From: JASGCK01 sp031430035
GTDB taxonomy: Bacteria; Pseudomonadota; Gammaproteobacteria; Burkholderiales; Burkholderiaceae_C
Direction: 5' to 3'
Assembly: GCA_031430035.1 (NCBI GenBank)
Contig: JANPAS010000098.1
Coordinates: forward strand, 1-47,832
Length of the DNA stretch: 47,832 nt
Numbering within the stretch: the stretch's first letter is position 1; every line of letters begins with the position of its first letter. Made by a program: the position numbers and the translations under genes. Shown piece by piece: positions 8,324-15,818 of this stretch. Under the pieces are notes generated by a model. That model was not told the origin of the DNA and searched no databases. It saw only the letters and a program-made list of their open reading frames with translations.

Positions 8324-8764
8324 TTACTTAGCCAGATTGTCTTTAACAGCCGCACGCAGCGCCAGCAAATAACCATCCACACCAAAACCCGCAATTTGAC
8401 CTTTAGCCAGCTCTGCAATCACTGAAGTGTGGCGGAAGGCTTCACGAGCGTGAATGTTGCTCATGTGGACTTCGTAAATCGGACACTTCAAAATGGCTAG
8501 CGCATCGCGGATGCCATAACTGTAATGTGTCCACGCACCTGCGTTAATCAGCACGGCTTTTGTATCGTCACCATGCGCGGCATGAATGCGTTCAACCATG
8601 GCACCTTCAAAATTGGTTTGGAAGCACTCAACATCTGCACCAAGCTCAACGCCCAAAGTTTTGACTTGGTCGTCAATCTGGGCAAGCGTGATGGTGCCGT
8701 ACTGCGCTGGGTCACGCTTACCAAACATATTGAGATTGATACCGTTGAGCACTAAGATTTTCAT
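8324..8764 (-). CDS. aroQ: Type II 3-dehydroquinate dehydratase
   Basis: This 146-residue enzyme reversibly dehydrates 3-dehydroquinate to 3-dehydroshikimate as a cytoplasmic dodecamer. Family landmarks are NGINLNMFGKRDPAQYG (7-23) with lid Arg (R17) and catalytic Tyr (Y22). Substrate-binding Asn is N74 in INAGAW (most homologues have NPGA), and EVHMSNIHAREAF (98-110) carries catalytic His H100. Length is standard. It is the first gene of a minus-strand operon with a PanE-like and an AroE-like dehydrogenase, divergent from a TRAP transporter. That context suggests quinate or shikimate catabolism rather than chorismate synthesis, although a biosynthetic role cannot be excluded. Confidence 0.92.
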   Translation of the reverse strand: MKILVLNGINLNMFGKRDPAQYGTITLAQIDDQVKTLGVELGADVECFQTNFEGAMVERIHAAHGDDTKAVLINAGAWTHYSYGIRDALAILKCPIYEVHMSNIHAREAFRHTSVIAELAKGQIAGFGVDGYLLALRAAVKDNLAK

Positions 8765-8837
8765 GGTTTGTACCTATGCTAAAAAATGGACTATTTAGTA
8801 CATAATATACCACCTTAAAAAATAAAGCGGATTCACT
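8765..8837. promoter_or_regulatory. Divergent promoter region between aroQ and the TRAP operon
   Basis: This 73-base AT-rich gap must hold both promoters. On the plus strand TTGTAC (8768-8773) and TATTTA (8792-8797) are 18 bases apart and could serve dctQ. CATAAT at 8801 is another possible -10. Two GTAC-centred sites (TTGTACC and TAGTACA) about 29 bases apart could be operator half-sites, but I see no strong palindrome. No adjacent regulator gene is present. Confidence 0.4.
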
Positions 8838-9389
8838 ATGCTTGATAAATTTCTTGACCTGTACTGCAACGTGCTTGGCAAAGTCATTGCAATCTTACTA
8901 GCGCTGATGGTGGTGCTGGTGTTTGGCAATGTCGTGCTGCGCTACGGCTTCAACTCGGGCATTACCGTGTCGGAAGAATTATCGCGCTGGATGTTCGTCT
9001 GGCTCACATTTTTGGGCGCCATCATTGCGGTGCGCGAGCATGGGCATCTTGGTACAGATTTTTTGATTGCTCGCCTACCCATCATTGGGCAAAAAATCTG
9101 CCTTGTCGTTGGTTACGTGCTCATGCTCTTCATGTGCTGGCTCATGTTCAAAGGCTCTTACGACCAGACCATCATCAATTGGTCGACCGAAGCACCCGCA
9201 ACTGGCCTCTCGCAAGGTTTGTTTTATGGCATCGGCATGGTATTCGCTTTGTCGGCAGGTTTGATGCTGGCGCAAGATTTTTATAAATTGCTGACGGGCC
9301 AAGTGAAGGACGAGGATCTCATCAATATCCGCGAATCGGAAGAAGAGGCCATCACCTATGAAGGTCAACCTCAAGGAGCGACCAAATGA
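8838..9389 (+). CDS. dctQ: TRAP transporter small permease (DctQ)
   Basis: This 183-residue inner-membrane protein has four predicted helices. The DctQ signature is visible: GNVVLRYGFNSGITVSEELSR-type sequence at about residues 30-52, then MFVWLTFLGAIIAVREHGHLGTDF. An acidic cytoplasmic C-terminus (NIRESEEEAI) follows the last helix. DctQ is needed, together with the large permease, for sodium-driven uptake of an organic acid delivered by the DctP receptor. The stop overlaps the dctM start as ATGA. It is the first gene of dctQ-dctM-dctP and divergent from aroQ, tying the substrate to hydroaromatic acid metabolism by context. The order with the receptor last is less common than receptor first. 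Confidence 0.92.
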   Translation: MLDKFLDLYCNVLGKVIAILLALMVVLVFGNVVLRYGFNSGITVSEELSRWMFVWLTFLGAIIAVREHGHLGTDFLIARLPIIGQKICLVVGYVLMLFMCWLMFKGSYDQTIINWSTEAPATGLSQGLFYGIGMVFALSAGLMLAQDFYKLLTGQVKDEDLINIRESEEEAITYEGQPQGATK

Positions 9390-10663
9390 CGATTCTTATT
9401 TTTATTGGCTCACTACTCGGTTCTATGGCGCTGGGCATTCCCATTGCCTTCTCGCTACTGATTTGCGGCGCAGCACTCATGCTGCATCTCAATATGTTCG
9501 ATGCGCAAATCTTGGCGCAAAACGTTATCAATGGCGCGGACAGCTTCCCACTCCTCGCCGTGCCCTTCTTCATGCTGGCGGGCGAAATCATGAATGTAGG
9601 TGGACTCTCCAAACGCATCGTGAATCTTGCGCTAGCGATGGTCGGCCACATCAAAGGCGGCCTTGGCTACGTCACCATTGTGGCGGCGTGTTTACTCTCC
9701 GCGCTCTCGGGCTCTGCGGTGGCTGATGCAGCGGCGCTCACCGCGCTCCTTTTGCCAATGATGATTAAAGCGGGGCACAACAAATCCAGCAGCGCAGGAT
9801 TGATTGCCGCCTGCGGCGTGATTGGCCCGATCATTCCCCCTTCGATTGGTTTTGTGATTTTTGGTGTTGCTGCCAACGTGTCGATCTCCAAGCTCTTTAT
9901 CGCAGGCATTTTTCCTGGTGTGGTACTGGCTGCTGCACTTTGGGGCACCTGGTGGTGGATGATTCGCAAAGAAAAGATTGCGCCGCCCGAGAAGAAAACA
10001 TTTGCCGATGTGATACTGGCGCTTCGCGAAGCCACATGGGCACTTGTGCTGCCGTTCATCATTTTGTTTGGTTTGAAATTCGGCATCTTCACACCAACAG
10101 AAGCCGCAGTCATCGCAGCGGTCTACGCCTTCTTGGTGGCTACCTTTATTTATAAGGAACTCAATATCAGCCAACTCGCCAAAATTTTTGCAGATGCTGC
10201 AAAAACGACGGCAGTTGTGATGTTCTTAGTTGCTGCTGCCATGGTGAGCGCCTGGATGATTACGGTTGCACAATTGCCAGACCAAGTGGTGGAGCTGCTC
10301 AAGCCATTTATGGAGAACAAAACGATGCTGATGCTAGCCATCATGCTGCTTTGCATGCTAGTGGGCACAGCCATGGACATGACGCCAACAATTTTGATTT
10401 TGACACCCGTACTCATGCCCATCATCAAAGCTGCAGGTATTGATCCTGTTTACTTTGGCGTGATGTTTATCATCAATAATTCGATTGGCCTCATCACACC
10501 GCCTGTCGGCACGGTACTCAACACCGTAGCTGGCGTTGGCAAGGTCAGTATGGATGAAGTGACCAAAGGCGTAATGCCATTTATGGTGGCACAGTTCATT
10601 GTGATGTTTTTGATGGTTTTATTTCCCGAAATTGTGATGGTGCCACTCAAGTGGTTCTATTAA
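9386..10663 (+). CDS. dctM: TRAP transporter large permease (DctM)
   Basis: This 425-residue permease (TRAP_large, TIGR00786-type) has about 12 hydrophobic segments. Landmarks are GIPIAFSLL near the N-terminus, AVPFFMLAGEIMN (about 54-66), LSALSGSAVADAAAL (about 104-118), IGPIIPPSIGFVI (about 147-159), FTPTEAAVIAAVYA, and the C-terminal NNSIGLITPPVGTVLNT. AAGGAG lies 9 bases before the ATG, which overlaps the dctQ stop. It forms the transport channel with DctQ and receives solute from DctP. Both length and motif set are complete, so the transporter looks functional. The ligand cannot be read from the permease. Confidence 0.94.
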   Translation: MTILIFIGSLLGSMALGIPIAFSLLICGAALMLHLNMFDAQILAQNVINGADSFPLLAVPFFMLAGEIMNVGGLSKRIVNLALAMVGHIKGGLGYVTIVAACLLSALSGSAVADAAALTALLLPMMIKAGHNKSSSAGLIAACGVIGPIIPPSIGFVIFGVAANVSISKLFIAGIFPGVVLAAALWGTWWWMIRKEKIAPPEKKTFADVILALREATWALVLPFIILFGLKFGIFTPTEAAVIAAVYAFLVATFIYKELNISQLAKIFADAAKTTAVVMFLVAAAMVSAWMITVAQLPDQVVELLKPFMENKTMLMLAIMLLCMLVGTAMDMTPTILILTPVLMPIIKAAGIDPVYFGVMFIINNSIGLITPPVGTVLNTVAGVGKVSMDEVTKGVMPFMVAQFIVMFLMVLFPEIVMVPLKWFY

Positions 10664-10711
10664 TTTTCATTTTTTTCATTATTTTTTTATTTTTTATCCT
10701 TAGGAGTTTTC
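10664..10711 (+). other. T-rich dctM-dctP linker with strong ribosome-binding site
   Basis: This 48-base gap is mostly T, with several runs of six or more T, and ends with TAGGAG (10701-10706) five bases before the dctP ATG. There is no stem before the T runs, so I do not call a terminator. The unstructured U-rich RNA plus a good Shine-Dalgarno sequence would favour high translation of the receptor and could be an RNase E entry site. Confidence 0.5.
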
Positions 10712-11779
10712 ATGAAACGTTTCGTACTTAAAGCCGCCCTCGCACTTATTGCTGTTGGTGCATTTGCCCTTACCGCTGCCCAAGCTCAGGAGCGCACGCT
10801 CAAGCTCTCCACAGCCAATCCCAAAGGCCACCCCATCACCCAAGGCGCCGACAAGTTTGCTGAACTCGTTGCGACCAAATCAGGTGGCAAGCTCAAGATC
10901 ACCGTCTTTCCTGGCGGTACGCTCGGTAGCGACATGGCGGTTGCCTCTGCCATGCAAGGCGGCACCGTTGACTTCAACATCGGTAACTCAGGTATTTTGG
11001 CCGCCCAAGTGCCAGCCTTTGCTATCTATGATTTCCCATTCATGTTTAACAACACCAAAGAAGCTGACGCTGTAGTCGATGGCCCCTTTGGCAAGATGAT
11101 GCACAAGAAGTTGGAAGAAAAAGGACTGGTTGGCCTCGCTTATTTTGAACTCGGTTTTCGCAACATGACCAATAGCAAGCGTCCGCTAAACACGGTGGAC
11201 GACATTGCGGGACTCAAATTGCGCGTGATTCCTAGCCCAATTAACTTAGCATGGGTCAAGGCCCTGAACGCCAACCCTGTGCCTATGGCCTTTGGCGAGG
11301 TTTACGGCGCTTTAGAGGCCAAAGCGATTGACGGTCAAGAAAACCCGCTTACCGTGATTGCAGCTAACAAGTTCTATGAAGTGCAAAAGAATTTGGCTCT
11401 AACAAACCACGTCTACAACCCTCAGTCTGTTGTGATGAGCAAAAAGACTTGGGACTCTTTAGATGCAGCTAATAAAAAGATCTTGTCTGATGCCGCAAAC
11501 GAAGCGTCGAAGTTCCAGCGCGAAGTGACCCGTAAACAAGCCTCCGAATTGGTTGATGCACTGAAAAAGAATGGCATGAACGTCACAGAATTCGCGCCTG
11601 CTGAATTGGCTAAATTTGCTGACAAAATGCGCCCCGTCATTGCTCAATTTGGCGTGTCTGTCGGTCAAGATGTTGTGAGTCAGTTGCAAGCAGAATTGAC
11701 CAAAGCTCGTGCTGCTGCAGCGCCAACTAAGGCTGCAGCAAAGCCAGCGGCAAAAGCTGCCGTACCTGCTGCTAAGTAA
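10712..11779 (+). CDS. dctP: TRAP transporter solute-binding receptor (DctP)
   Basis: This 355-residue periplasmic receptor begins with a signal peptide (MKRFVLKAAL, cleaved near AQAQ). The DctP fold is shown by LKLSTANPKGHP, a VFPGGTLGSD block, ELGFRNMTNSKRPL, and AGLKLRVIPSP, which carries the conserved Arg that grips the ligand carboxylate. The block GALEAKAIDGQENPL is also diagnostic. The ligand is therefore a carboxylic acid. The last 24 or so residues are an unusual Ala/Lys/Pro-rich tail not expected in the fold. It is the last gene of dctQMP, followed by a strong terminator. Quinate or shikimate is a context-based guess; C4-dicarboxylates or sugar acids are alternatives. Confidence 0.92.
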   Translation: MKRFVLKAALALIAVGAFALTAAQAQERTLKLSTANPKGHPITQGADKFAELVATKSGGKLKITVFPGGTLGSDMAVASAMQGGTVDFNIGNSGILAAQVPAFAIYDFPFMFNNTKEADAVVDGPFGKMMHKKLEEKGLVGLAYFELGFRNMTNSKRPLNTVDDIAGLKLRVIPSPINLAWVKALNANPVPMAFGEVYGALEAKAIDGQENPLTVIAANKFYEVQKNLALTNHVYNPQSVVMSKKTWDSLDAANKKILSDAANEASKFQREVTRKQASELVDALKKNGMNVTEFAPAELAKFADKMRPVIAQFGVSVGQDVVSQLQAELTKARAAAAPTKAAAKPAAKAAVPAAK

Positions 11780-11800
11780 GCCTTTAGCCGCAAGCATCTA

Positions 11801-11833
11801 ACCCCTCGGGCTTAAAAATCCGAGGGGTTTTTT
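11801..11833 (+). terminator. Intrinsic terminator after dctP
   Basis: A perfect 9-base-pair stem, ACCCCTCGG (11801-11809) with CCGAGGGGT (11820-11828), encloses a 10-base loop and is followed by a run of six T. It ends only 24 bases before the next start codon, so the oxidoreductase downstream either has its own promoter within that short space or depends on read-through. Confidence 0.92.
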
Positions 11834-11856
11834 ATTTCTGAAATTAACAGTTATTT

Positions 11857-12903
11857 ATGAACAAGACACGTATTGCCGTTGCAGGCGCAGGTTACATCGG
11901 GCAAGCCCACATGGATGCGGCTGTTGCTAGCAAGACGGTGCAGCTTAGTGCCATCGTTGATCCTGCGCCAAACGCAATCGCTACAGCAGCCAAATACGGC
12001 GTGACGCTCTATACCTCCCTAGCCGAACTATTTGCCAAAAACAAACCTGACGGTGTCGTGCTTGCCACACCCAATCAACTGCATCTGGAACATGCAAAAG
12101 AATGCATGGATGCGGGTGTATCCATGTTGCTGGAGAAACCGATTACCGTCACTGTGAGCGAAGCCGAAGATCTCGTCGCTTATCAGCAAAAAACCAAGGC
12201 CTCCATCCTGATTGGACACCACCGTGCGCACAGTCCGATCATGGCGACGGCAAAGAAAGTAATTGACTCTGGAAAATTAGGGAAATTAGTTGCCGTGATG
12301 GGTAGCGCGCTTTTCGTCAAACCCGACCATTATTTTGATGACGGCCCATGGCGACGCGAAATCGGCGCGGGGCCGATTCTGCTCAACATGATTCATGAAG
12401 TGCACAATCTACGTATGCTCTGCGGCGAAATCACGCAAGTGCAAGCCCTCACAAGCCATGCTGGACGTGGCTTTTCGGTCGAAGATACGGTGGCAATCAA
12501 TCTACGCTTCGCGAGCGGCGTACTGGGCACATTTTTGCTCTCCGACTGCGCTGCGAGTGCCAAAAGTTGGGAGCAAACCAGTCAAGAGAACACCGCCTAC
12601 CCAAGCTATGACGATGAAGACTGTTACACCGTAGCCGGAACACATGGCTCACTTTCCATCCCAACGATGCGCATGAAGTCGTATGTCAAAGACGAAGATC
12701 GCTCGTGGTGGAAGCCGTTTGATATCAGCACGGTTGCCATGCAGCGTAGCGACCCCATTGCACATCAAATGGAGCACTTTGGAAAAGTGGTACGAGGCGA
12801 AACGGTGCCCTTGGTCAGTGCCTTTGATGGTCTGCAAAACTTAAAAATAACCGAGGCAATTGTTCAGTCAGCGAAAACGGGGCAGGTGATTCAGACGAGA
12901 TAA
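11857..12903 (+). CDS. Gfo/Idh/MocA-family NAD(P)-dependent oxidoreductase
   Basis: This 348-residue dehydrogenase has an N-terminal Rossmann domain (GAGYIG at 10-15) and the family EKP motif at 93-95, whose Lys is catalytic. A C-terminal alpha/beta domain contains the MIHEVHNLRMLCG helix with the conserved His-containing active-site segment. Family members oxidise or reduce sugars, inositols, dehydroshikimate-like polyols and related compounds. The gene starts 24 bases after the dctP terminator and has no clear Shine-Dalgarno sequence. Position beside a TRAP operon and an aroQ/aroE-like operon suggests it acts on the imported hydroxylated acid. The exact substrate is not assignable. Confidence 0.85.
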   Translation: MNKTRIAVAGAGYIGQAHMDAAVASKTVQLSAIVDPAPNAIATAAKYGVTLYTSLAELFAKNKPDGVVLATPNQLHLEHAKECMDAGVSMLLEKPITVTVSEAEDLVAYQQKTKASILIGHHRAHSPIMATAKKVIDSGKLGKLVAVMGSALFVKPDHYFDDGPWRREIGAGPILLNMIHEVHNLRMLCGEITQVQALTSHAGRGFSVEDTVAINLRFASGVLGTFLLSDCAASAKSWEQTSQENTAYPSYDDEDCYTVAGTHGSLSIPTMRMKSYVKDEDRSWWKPFDISTVAMQRSDPIAHQMEHFGKVVRGETVPLVSAFDGLQNLKITEAIVQSAKTGQVIQTR

Positions 12904-12911
12904 TTGAGGGT

Positions 12912-13340
12912 ATGTTTAATCCCTCACAATCTGATGTGCGTCGCTTTTTTTGCGCTGTCTATGCCAAGTGGCTAATCAAAGAAACCATGGATGGCATTGA
13001 GACGATTGCCGCGCTTTGGATTGCCGAGCATCCCGAATATCACCAAGATTTGAGCGATGCAGAAGCTGCCGTAGCACGTGACTACACAGTGGACGCTGGA
13101 CGCACCAATCCGTTTCTTCATCTCTCGATGCATTTGTCGATTAGCGAGCAATGCTCTATTGACCAGCCGCGAGGCATACAGACGGCAGTGGAGACTCTCA
13201 CCAGCAAATTGGATTCGCTGCACGACGCGCATCACGTAGCTATGGAAGCCTTGGGCGTGATGATGTGGGAATCACAACGATCAAATACACCGCCAAACGG
13301 CGAAACCTATATTGAAAGCATAAAAAAAGCCGCCTCATAG
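12912..13340 (+). CDS. DUF1841 family protein
   Basis: This 142-residue soluble protein starts MFNPSQSDVRRFF, the hallmark of DUF1841, and carries the conserved NPFLHLSMHLSISEQ (about 64-78) and DQPRGI segments. The family is common in beta- and gammaproteobacteria and has no established function. It begins 8 bases after the oxidoreductase gene, with GAGGG just before the ATG, so it is probably read through from it. The last codons form one arm of a bidirectional terminator and the stop codon lies in its loop. I do not assign a function. Confidence 0.85.
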   Translation: MFNPSQSDVRRFFCAVYAKWLIKETMDGIETIAALWIAEHPEYHQDLSDAEAAVARDYTVDAGRTNPFLHLSMHLSISEQCSIDQPRGIQTAVETLTSKLDSLHDAHHVAMEALGVMMWESQRSNTPPNGETYIESIKKAAS

Positions 13341-13351
13341 CGAGGCGGCTT
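13322..13351. terminator. Bidirectional terminator between DUF1841 gene and cytochrome c4 gene
   Basis: A perfect 10-base-pair stem, AAGCCGCCTC (13327-13336) with GAGGCGGCTT (13342-13351), has a 5-base loop containing the TAG stop of the DUF1841 gene. Seven A residues on the left give a U tract for minus-strand transcripts, and GATTTTT follows on the right for plus-strand transcripts, so both convergent genes can terminate here. Confidence 0.9.
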
Positions 13352-13373
13352 GATTTTTGGCTAGCATCTCAAG

Positions 13374-14060
13374 CTATTTTGCAGGCGCTTTATGCATTTT
13401 TGATTGCGGCACCACTTTTAAGTCACCATCCAAGCTACCAATGTAACCCGCTAGTTCCTTCATTTCGGCCAGGCTTAGATTTTTTGCGATGCCTGCCATC
13501 ACACCGTTACTACGGCCAACCTTTGCGTTACCTTCGGTTTTGTATGACTTCAATGCAACATAAAGATAGTCTTTATGTTGACCCGCCAATTTAGGTTGAC
13601 TTGGGTCGAGTGGCTTAGAAAAATTGGCGCCGTGGCAAGAAACGCAGGCATTTTTTGCAAGCAATGCGGCCACCTTTTCACTAGGCGCTTTGGATGGCGT
13701 AGCGGCCAGAGCTGCAGCACCCTCCACTTTGCCATGCTGCTCATAGTAAGCACCAAAATCAGCAATGTCTTTATCGGTTAAGGATGCTGCAATCGCCTTC
13801 ATCGTAGGGTGCTTACGCTCACCTTCGCGGTAAGCCTTAAGCGCTGCAGCAATATATCCAGCGTTTTGCCCAGAAATCATGGGCACTTTGTAAACTTCTG
13901 GAAAGCTGGCTTGATAACCTTTAATGCCATGGCATCCAATACACATGGCGATTTTTTTTTCGCCTGCCTTTACATCGCCCACAGGGTCGGCAGCCATAGC
14001 GTTTTGCGCAAAAAATGTCACGAGCAGCGACAAACCAAGAGAAGTAAAAATTTTATTCAT
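13374..14060 (-). CDS. Di-haem cytochrome c4
   Basis: This 228-residue periplasmic electron carrier has a signal peptide (hydrophobic residues 4-20, cleaved near AMAAD) and two c-type haem sites: C40-I-G-C43-H44 and C139-V-S-C142-H143. Each half is a cytochrome c domain with a downstream Met ligand candidate (M87 in HPTMKAI and the Met of NGVMAGIA), as in c4 proteins that pass electrons to terminal oxidases. The lengths of the two halves are similar, consistent with the known internal duplication. It is convergent with the DUF1841 gene and divergent from the MoxR ATPase with only 48 bases between. The partner oxidase is not in the window. Confidence 0.9.
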   Translation of the reverse strand: MNKIFTSLGLSLLVTFFAQNAMAADPVGDVKAGEKKIAMCIGCHGIKGYQASFPEVYKVPMISGQNAGYIAAALKAYREGERKHPTMKAIAASLTDKDIADFGAYYEQHGKVEGAAALAATPSKAPSEKVAALLAKNACVSCHGANFSKPLDPSQPKLAGQHKDYLYVALKSYKTEGNAKVGRSNGVMAGIAKNLSLAEMKELAGYIGSLDGDLKVVPQSKMHKAPAK

Positions 14061-14108
14061 GTGAAAATACGTGGTTCAAAGAAACAACCGTCGATTATAA
14101 AGCCCCCT

Positions 14109-14987
14109 ATGACAACACCCTCCCCTGCCACCCAGAAGTTCACAGGCTCAGACAATTACGTCGCCACACAAGACCTCATGCTGGCCGTCAATGCCGCCAT
14201 CGTTTTAAAACGCCCGCTGCTAGTTAAAGGCGAGCCGGGTACTGGAAAAACCATGCTAGCCGAGGAAGTTGCGGCATCCTTAAAGATGCCACTGCTGCAA
14301 TGGCACATCAAATCCACGACCAAAGCCCAGCAAGGTCTCTACGAGTACGATGCGGTCAGCCGATTGCGCGATAGCCAGTTAGGCGATTTAGACGGCGGCT
14401 CGCGCGTCAAAGACATTAACAACTACATCATCAAAGGTGTGCTGTGGCAAGCCTTTACAGCCGAAGAACCCGTTGCGCTCTTGATTGACGAGATTGACAA
14501 AGCGGACATCGAATTCCCCAACGACCTCTTGCGCGAGCTCGACCGTATGGAGTTTTATTGCTACGAGACCCGCCAACTCATCAAAGCCAAAAATCGCCCG
14601 TTGGTCTTTATCACCTCCAACAACGAAAAAGAACTACCCGATGCCTTCCTGCGCCGCTGCTTCTTCCACTACATCAAGTTTCCCGACGCATCCACCATGC
14701 AGCACATCGTGGATGTGCACTTCCCGAACCTAAAGAAAGAACTGTTGGCTGCAGCCATGAAGACGTTCTATGACGTTCGTCAGCTCCCAGGACTGAAGAA
14801 AAAGCCATCGACCAGCGAGCTACTCGATTGGCTCAAACTGTTACTCGCAGAAGACATTCCACTAGAAGCATTACAAACGCAAGACGACAAAATTAGCTTG
14901 CCGCCGCTCTTAGGTGCGCTGCTCAAAAACGAGCAAGACGTGACGTTATTTGAAAAGCTGGTGTTTATGAATCAGCGGAATCGATGA
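14109..14987 (+). CDS. MoxR-family AAA+ ATPase
   Basis: This 292-residue ATPase has Walker A GEPGTGKT at 41-48, Walker B ALLIDE at about 123-128, sensor-1 FITSNNEKELP, and the arginine-finger region FLRRCFFHYI. MoxR proteins act as chaperones that help assemble or insert metal cofactors, usually together with a VWA-domain (CoxE-like) protein encoded just downstream. Here the next gene is convergent and unrelated, so the partner is missing locally. The start at 14109 was chosen because the upstream 100 codons are antisense to the cytochrome gene. No clear Shine-Dalgarno sequence is seen. Function in a specific pathway is unknown. Confidence 0.86.
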   Translation: MTTPSPATQKFTGSDNYVATQDLMLAVNAAIVLKRPLLVKGEPGTGKTMLAEEVAASLKMPLLQWHIKSTTKAQQGLYEYDAVSRLRDSQLGDLDGGSRVKDINNYIIKGVLWQAFTAEEPVALLIDEIDKADIEFPNDLLRELDRMEFYCYETRQLIKAKNRPLVFITSNNEKELPDAFLRRCFFHYIKFPDASTMQHIVDVHFPNLKKELLAAAMKTFYDVRQLPGLKKKPSTSELLDWLKLLLAEDIPLEALQTQDDKISLPPLLGALLKNEQDVTLFEKLVFMNQRNR

Positions 14988-14997
14988 TTTAGATCGA

Positions 14998-15807
14998 CTA
15001 GGCCTTCGACCGAAAGCGCCGATAAAGCTCGGGCAAGATGATGGCGAGGTGATGCATTTCTTCTGCACAATGCAACATCAAATCTCGTCCTACGCCATCT
15101 GGAATCATACGTCTGCGCATCGTTGGCGTATTAAAAATGGGGTTAAGTAGTTTGCCGATCACGCCCTTGGGCGACGCATCCACATCCCCCAGCCAAAAAC
15201 GACTACGCATCTCAACGCCTCGATCGGTTTGACGTATCAGATGAATGAGGTGTGCCGACCAAATTTTTTCTAAGCGCGGACCACCGCGAGCACACACTGC
15301 CGTCGCAATACCCGCTTGCTCGAAACTTGCCACATCAAAATATCGCTCTGGCTTTTGGAAGTTGACATTTAAATGCTCCAGCGTCGAGCCAATGTATTCG
15401 ATGATTTCACTTGTATTGCCAATGTATTGCTCGCGCCAAGGCAAGGCACGGTTTATGGGGTGCCTCCACTTGGCCTCGATGTGATCACGTGGATGCCACA
15501 GTTGATAAGCCTTGTCGGTATCGTGCCACGCAAACCACCAATCAATCATCTCGCCCGTCACGCCTGGCATATCGGTCAGGGCGGCCACATACATCATGCC
15601 GTCATCCAAGCGTGCATAGCCCGTCTCCATCGCCAAATAGCCCACGTCCTGCAGGCGATGGGTCTCATCTAATCGGATCGCATGTGATGCACTCTGCAAG
15701 CCCGCACGCGCCGCAGCTACTGCCACTTCGGATACATAAAGACTGGCGTCAGGCTGCCATGTTTGTCCGCCAAAGGTAATGCTGGGTAGTAAATTCGGGG
15801 CATGCAT
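14998..15807 (-). CDS. PhlG-type (2,4-diacetylphloroglucinol / phloretin) C-C hydrolase family protein
   Basis: This 269-residue protein matches the DAPG-hydrolase fold, whose characterised members cleave the acyl C-C bond of acylphloroglucinols and phloretin with a catalytic zinc. Landmarks are GVTGEMIDWWFAWH (82-95) followed by YQLWHPRDH (101-109), and a C-terminal LHCAEEMHHLA. Using PhlG spacing (H129, E160, H270, E274), the zinc ligands would be H105, E137 or E134, H246 and E250. There is no signal peptide, so it should be cytoplasmic. It is the last gene of an eight-gene operon containing a lignostilbene-dioxygenase-like enzyme, so the substrate is probably an acylated or phenylpropanoid-derived polyphenol. 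The exact substrate is unknown. Confidence 0.8.
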   Translation of the reverse strand: MHAPNLLPSITFGGQTWQPDASLYVSEVAVAAARAGLQSASHAIRLDETHRLQDVGYLAMETGYARLDDGMMYVAALTDMPGVTGEMIDWWFAWHDTDKAYQLWHPRDHIEAKWRHPINRALPWREQYIGNTSEIIEYIGSTLEHLNVNFQKPERYFDVASFEQAGIATAVCARGGPRLEKIWSAHLIHLIRQTDRGVEMRSRFWLGDVDASPKGVIGKLLNPIFNTPTMRRRMIPDGVGRDLMLHCAEEMHHLAIILPELYRRFRSKA

Positions 15808-15818
15808 AAATGAATTAA

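Noticed and set aside
10664..10711. Terminator between dctM and dctP
   Set aside because: The stretch is T-rich but has no stem in front of the T runs and ends in a good ribosome-binding site for dctP.
13809..14108. A 100-codon N-terminal extension of the MoxR frame
   Set aside because: It is antisense to the cytochrome c4 coding sequence and does not resemble any MoxR N-terminus; the ATG at 14109 starts the known domain.
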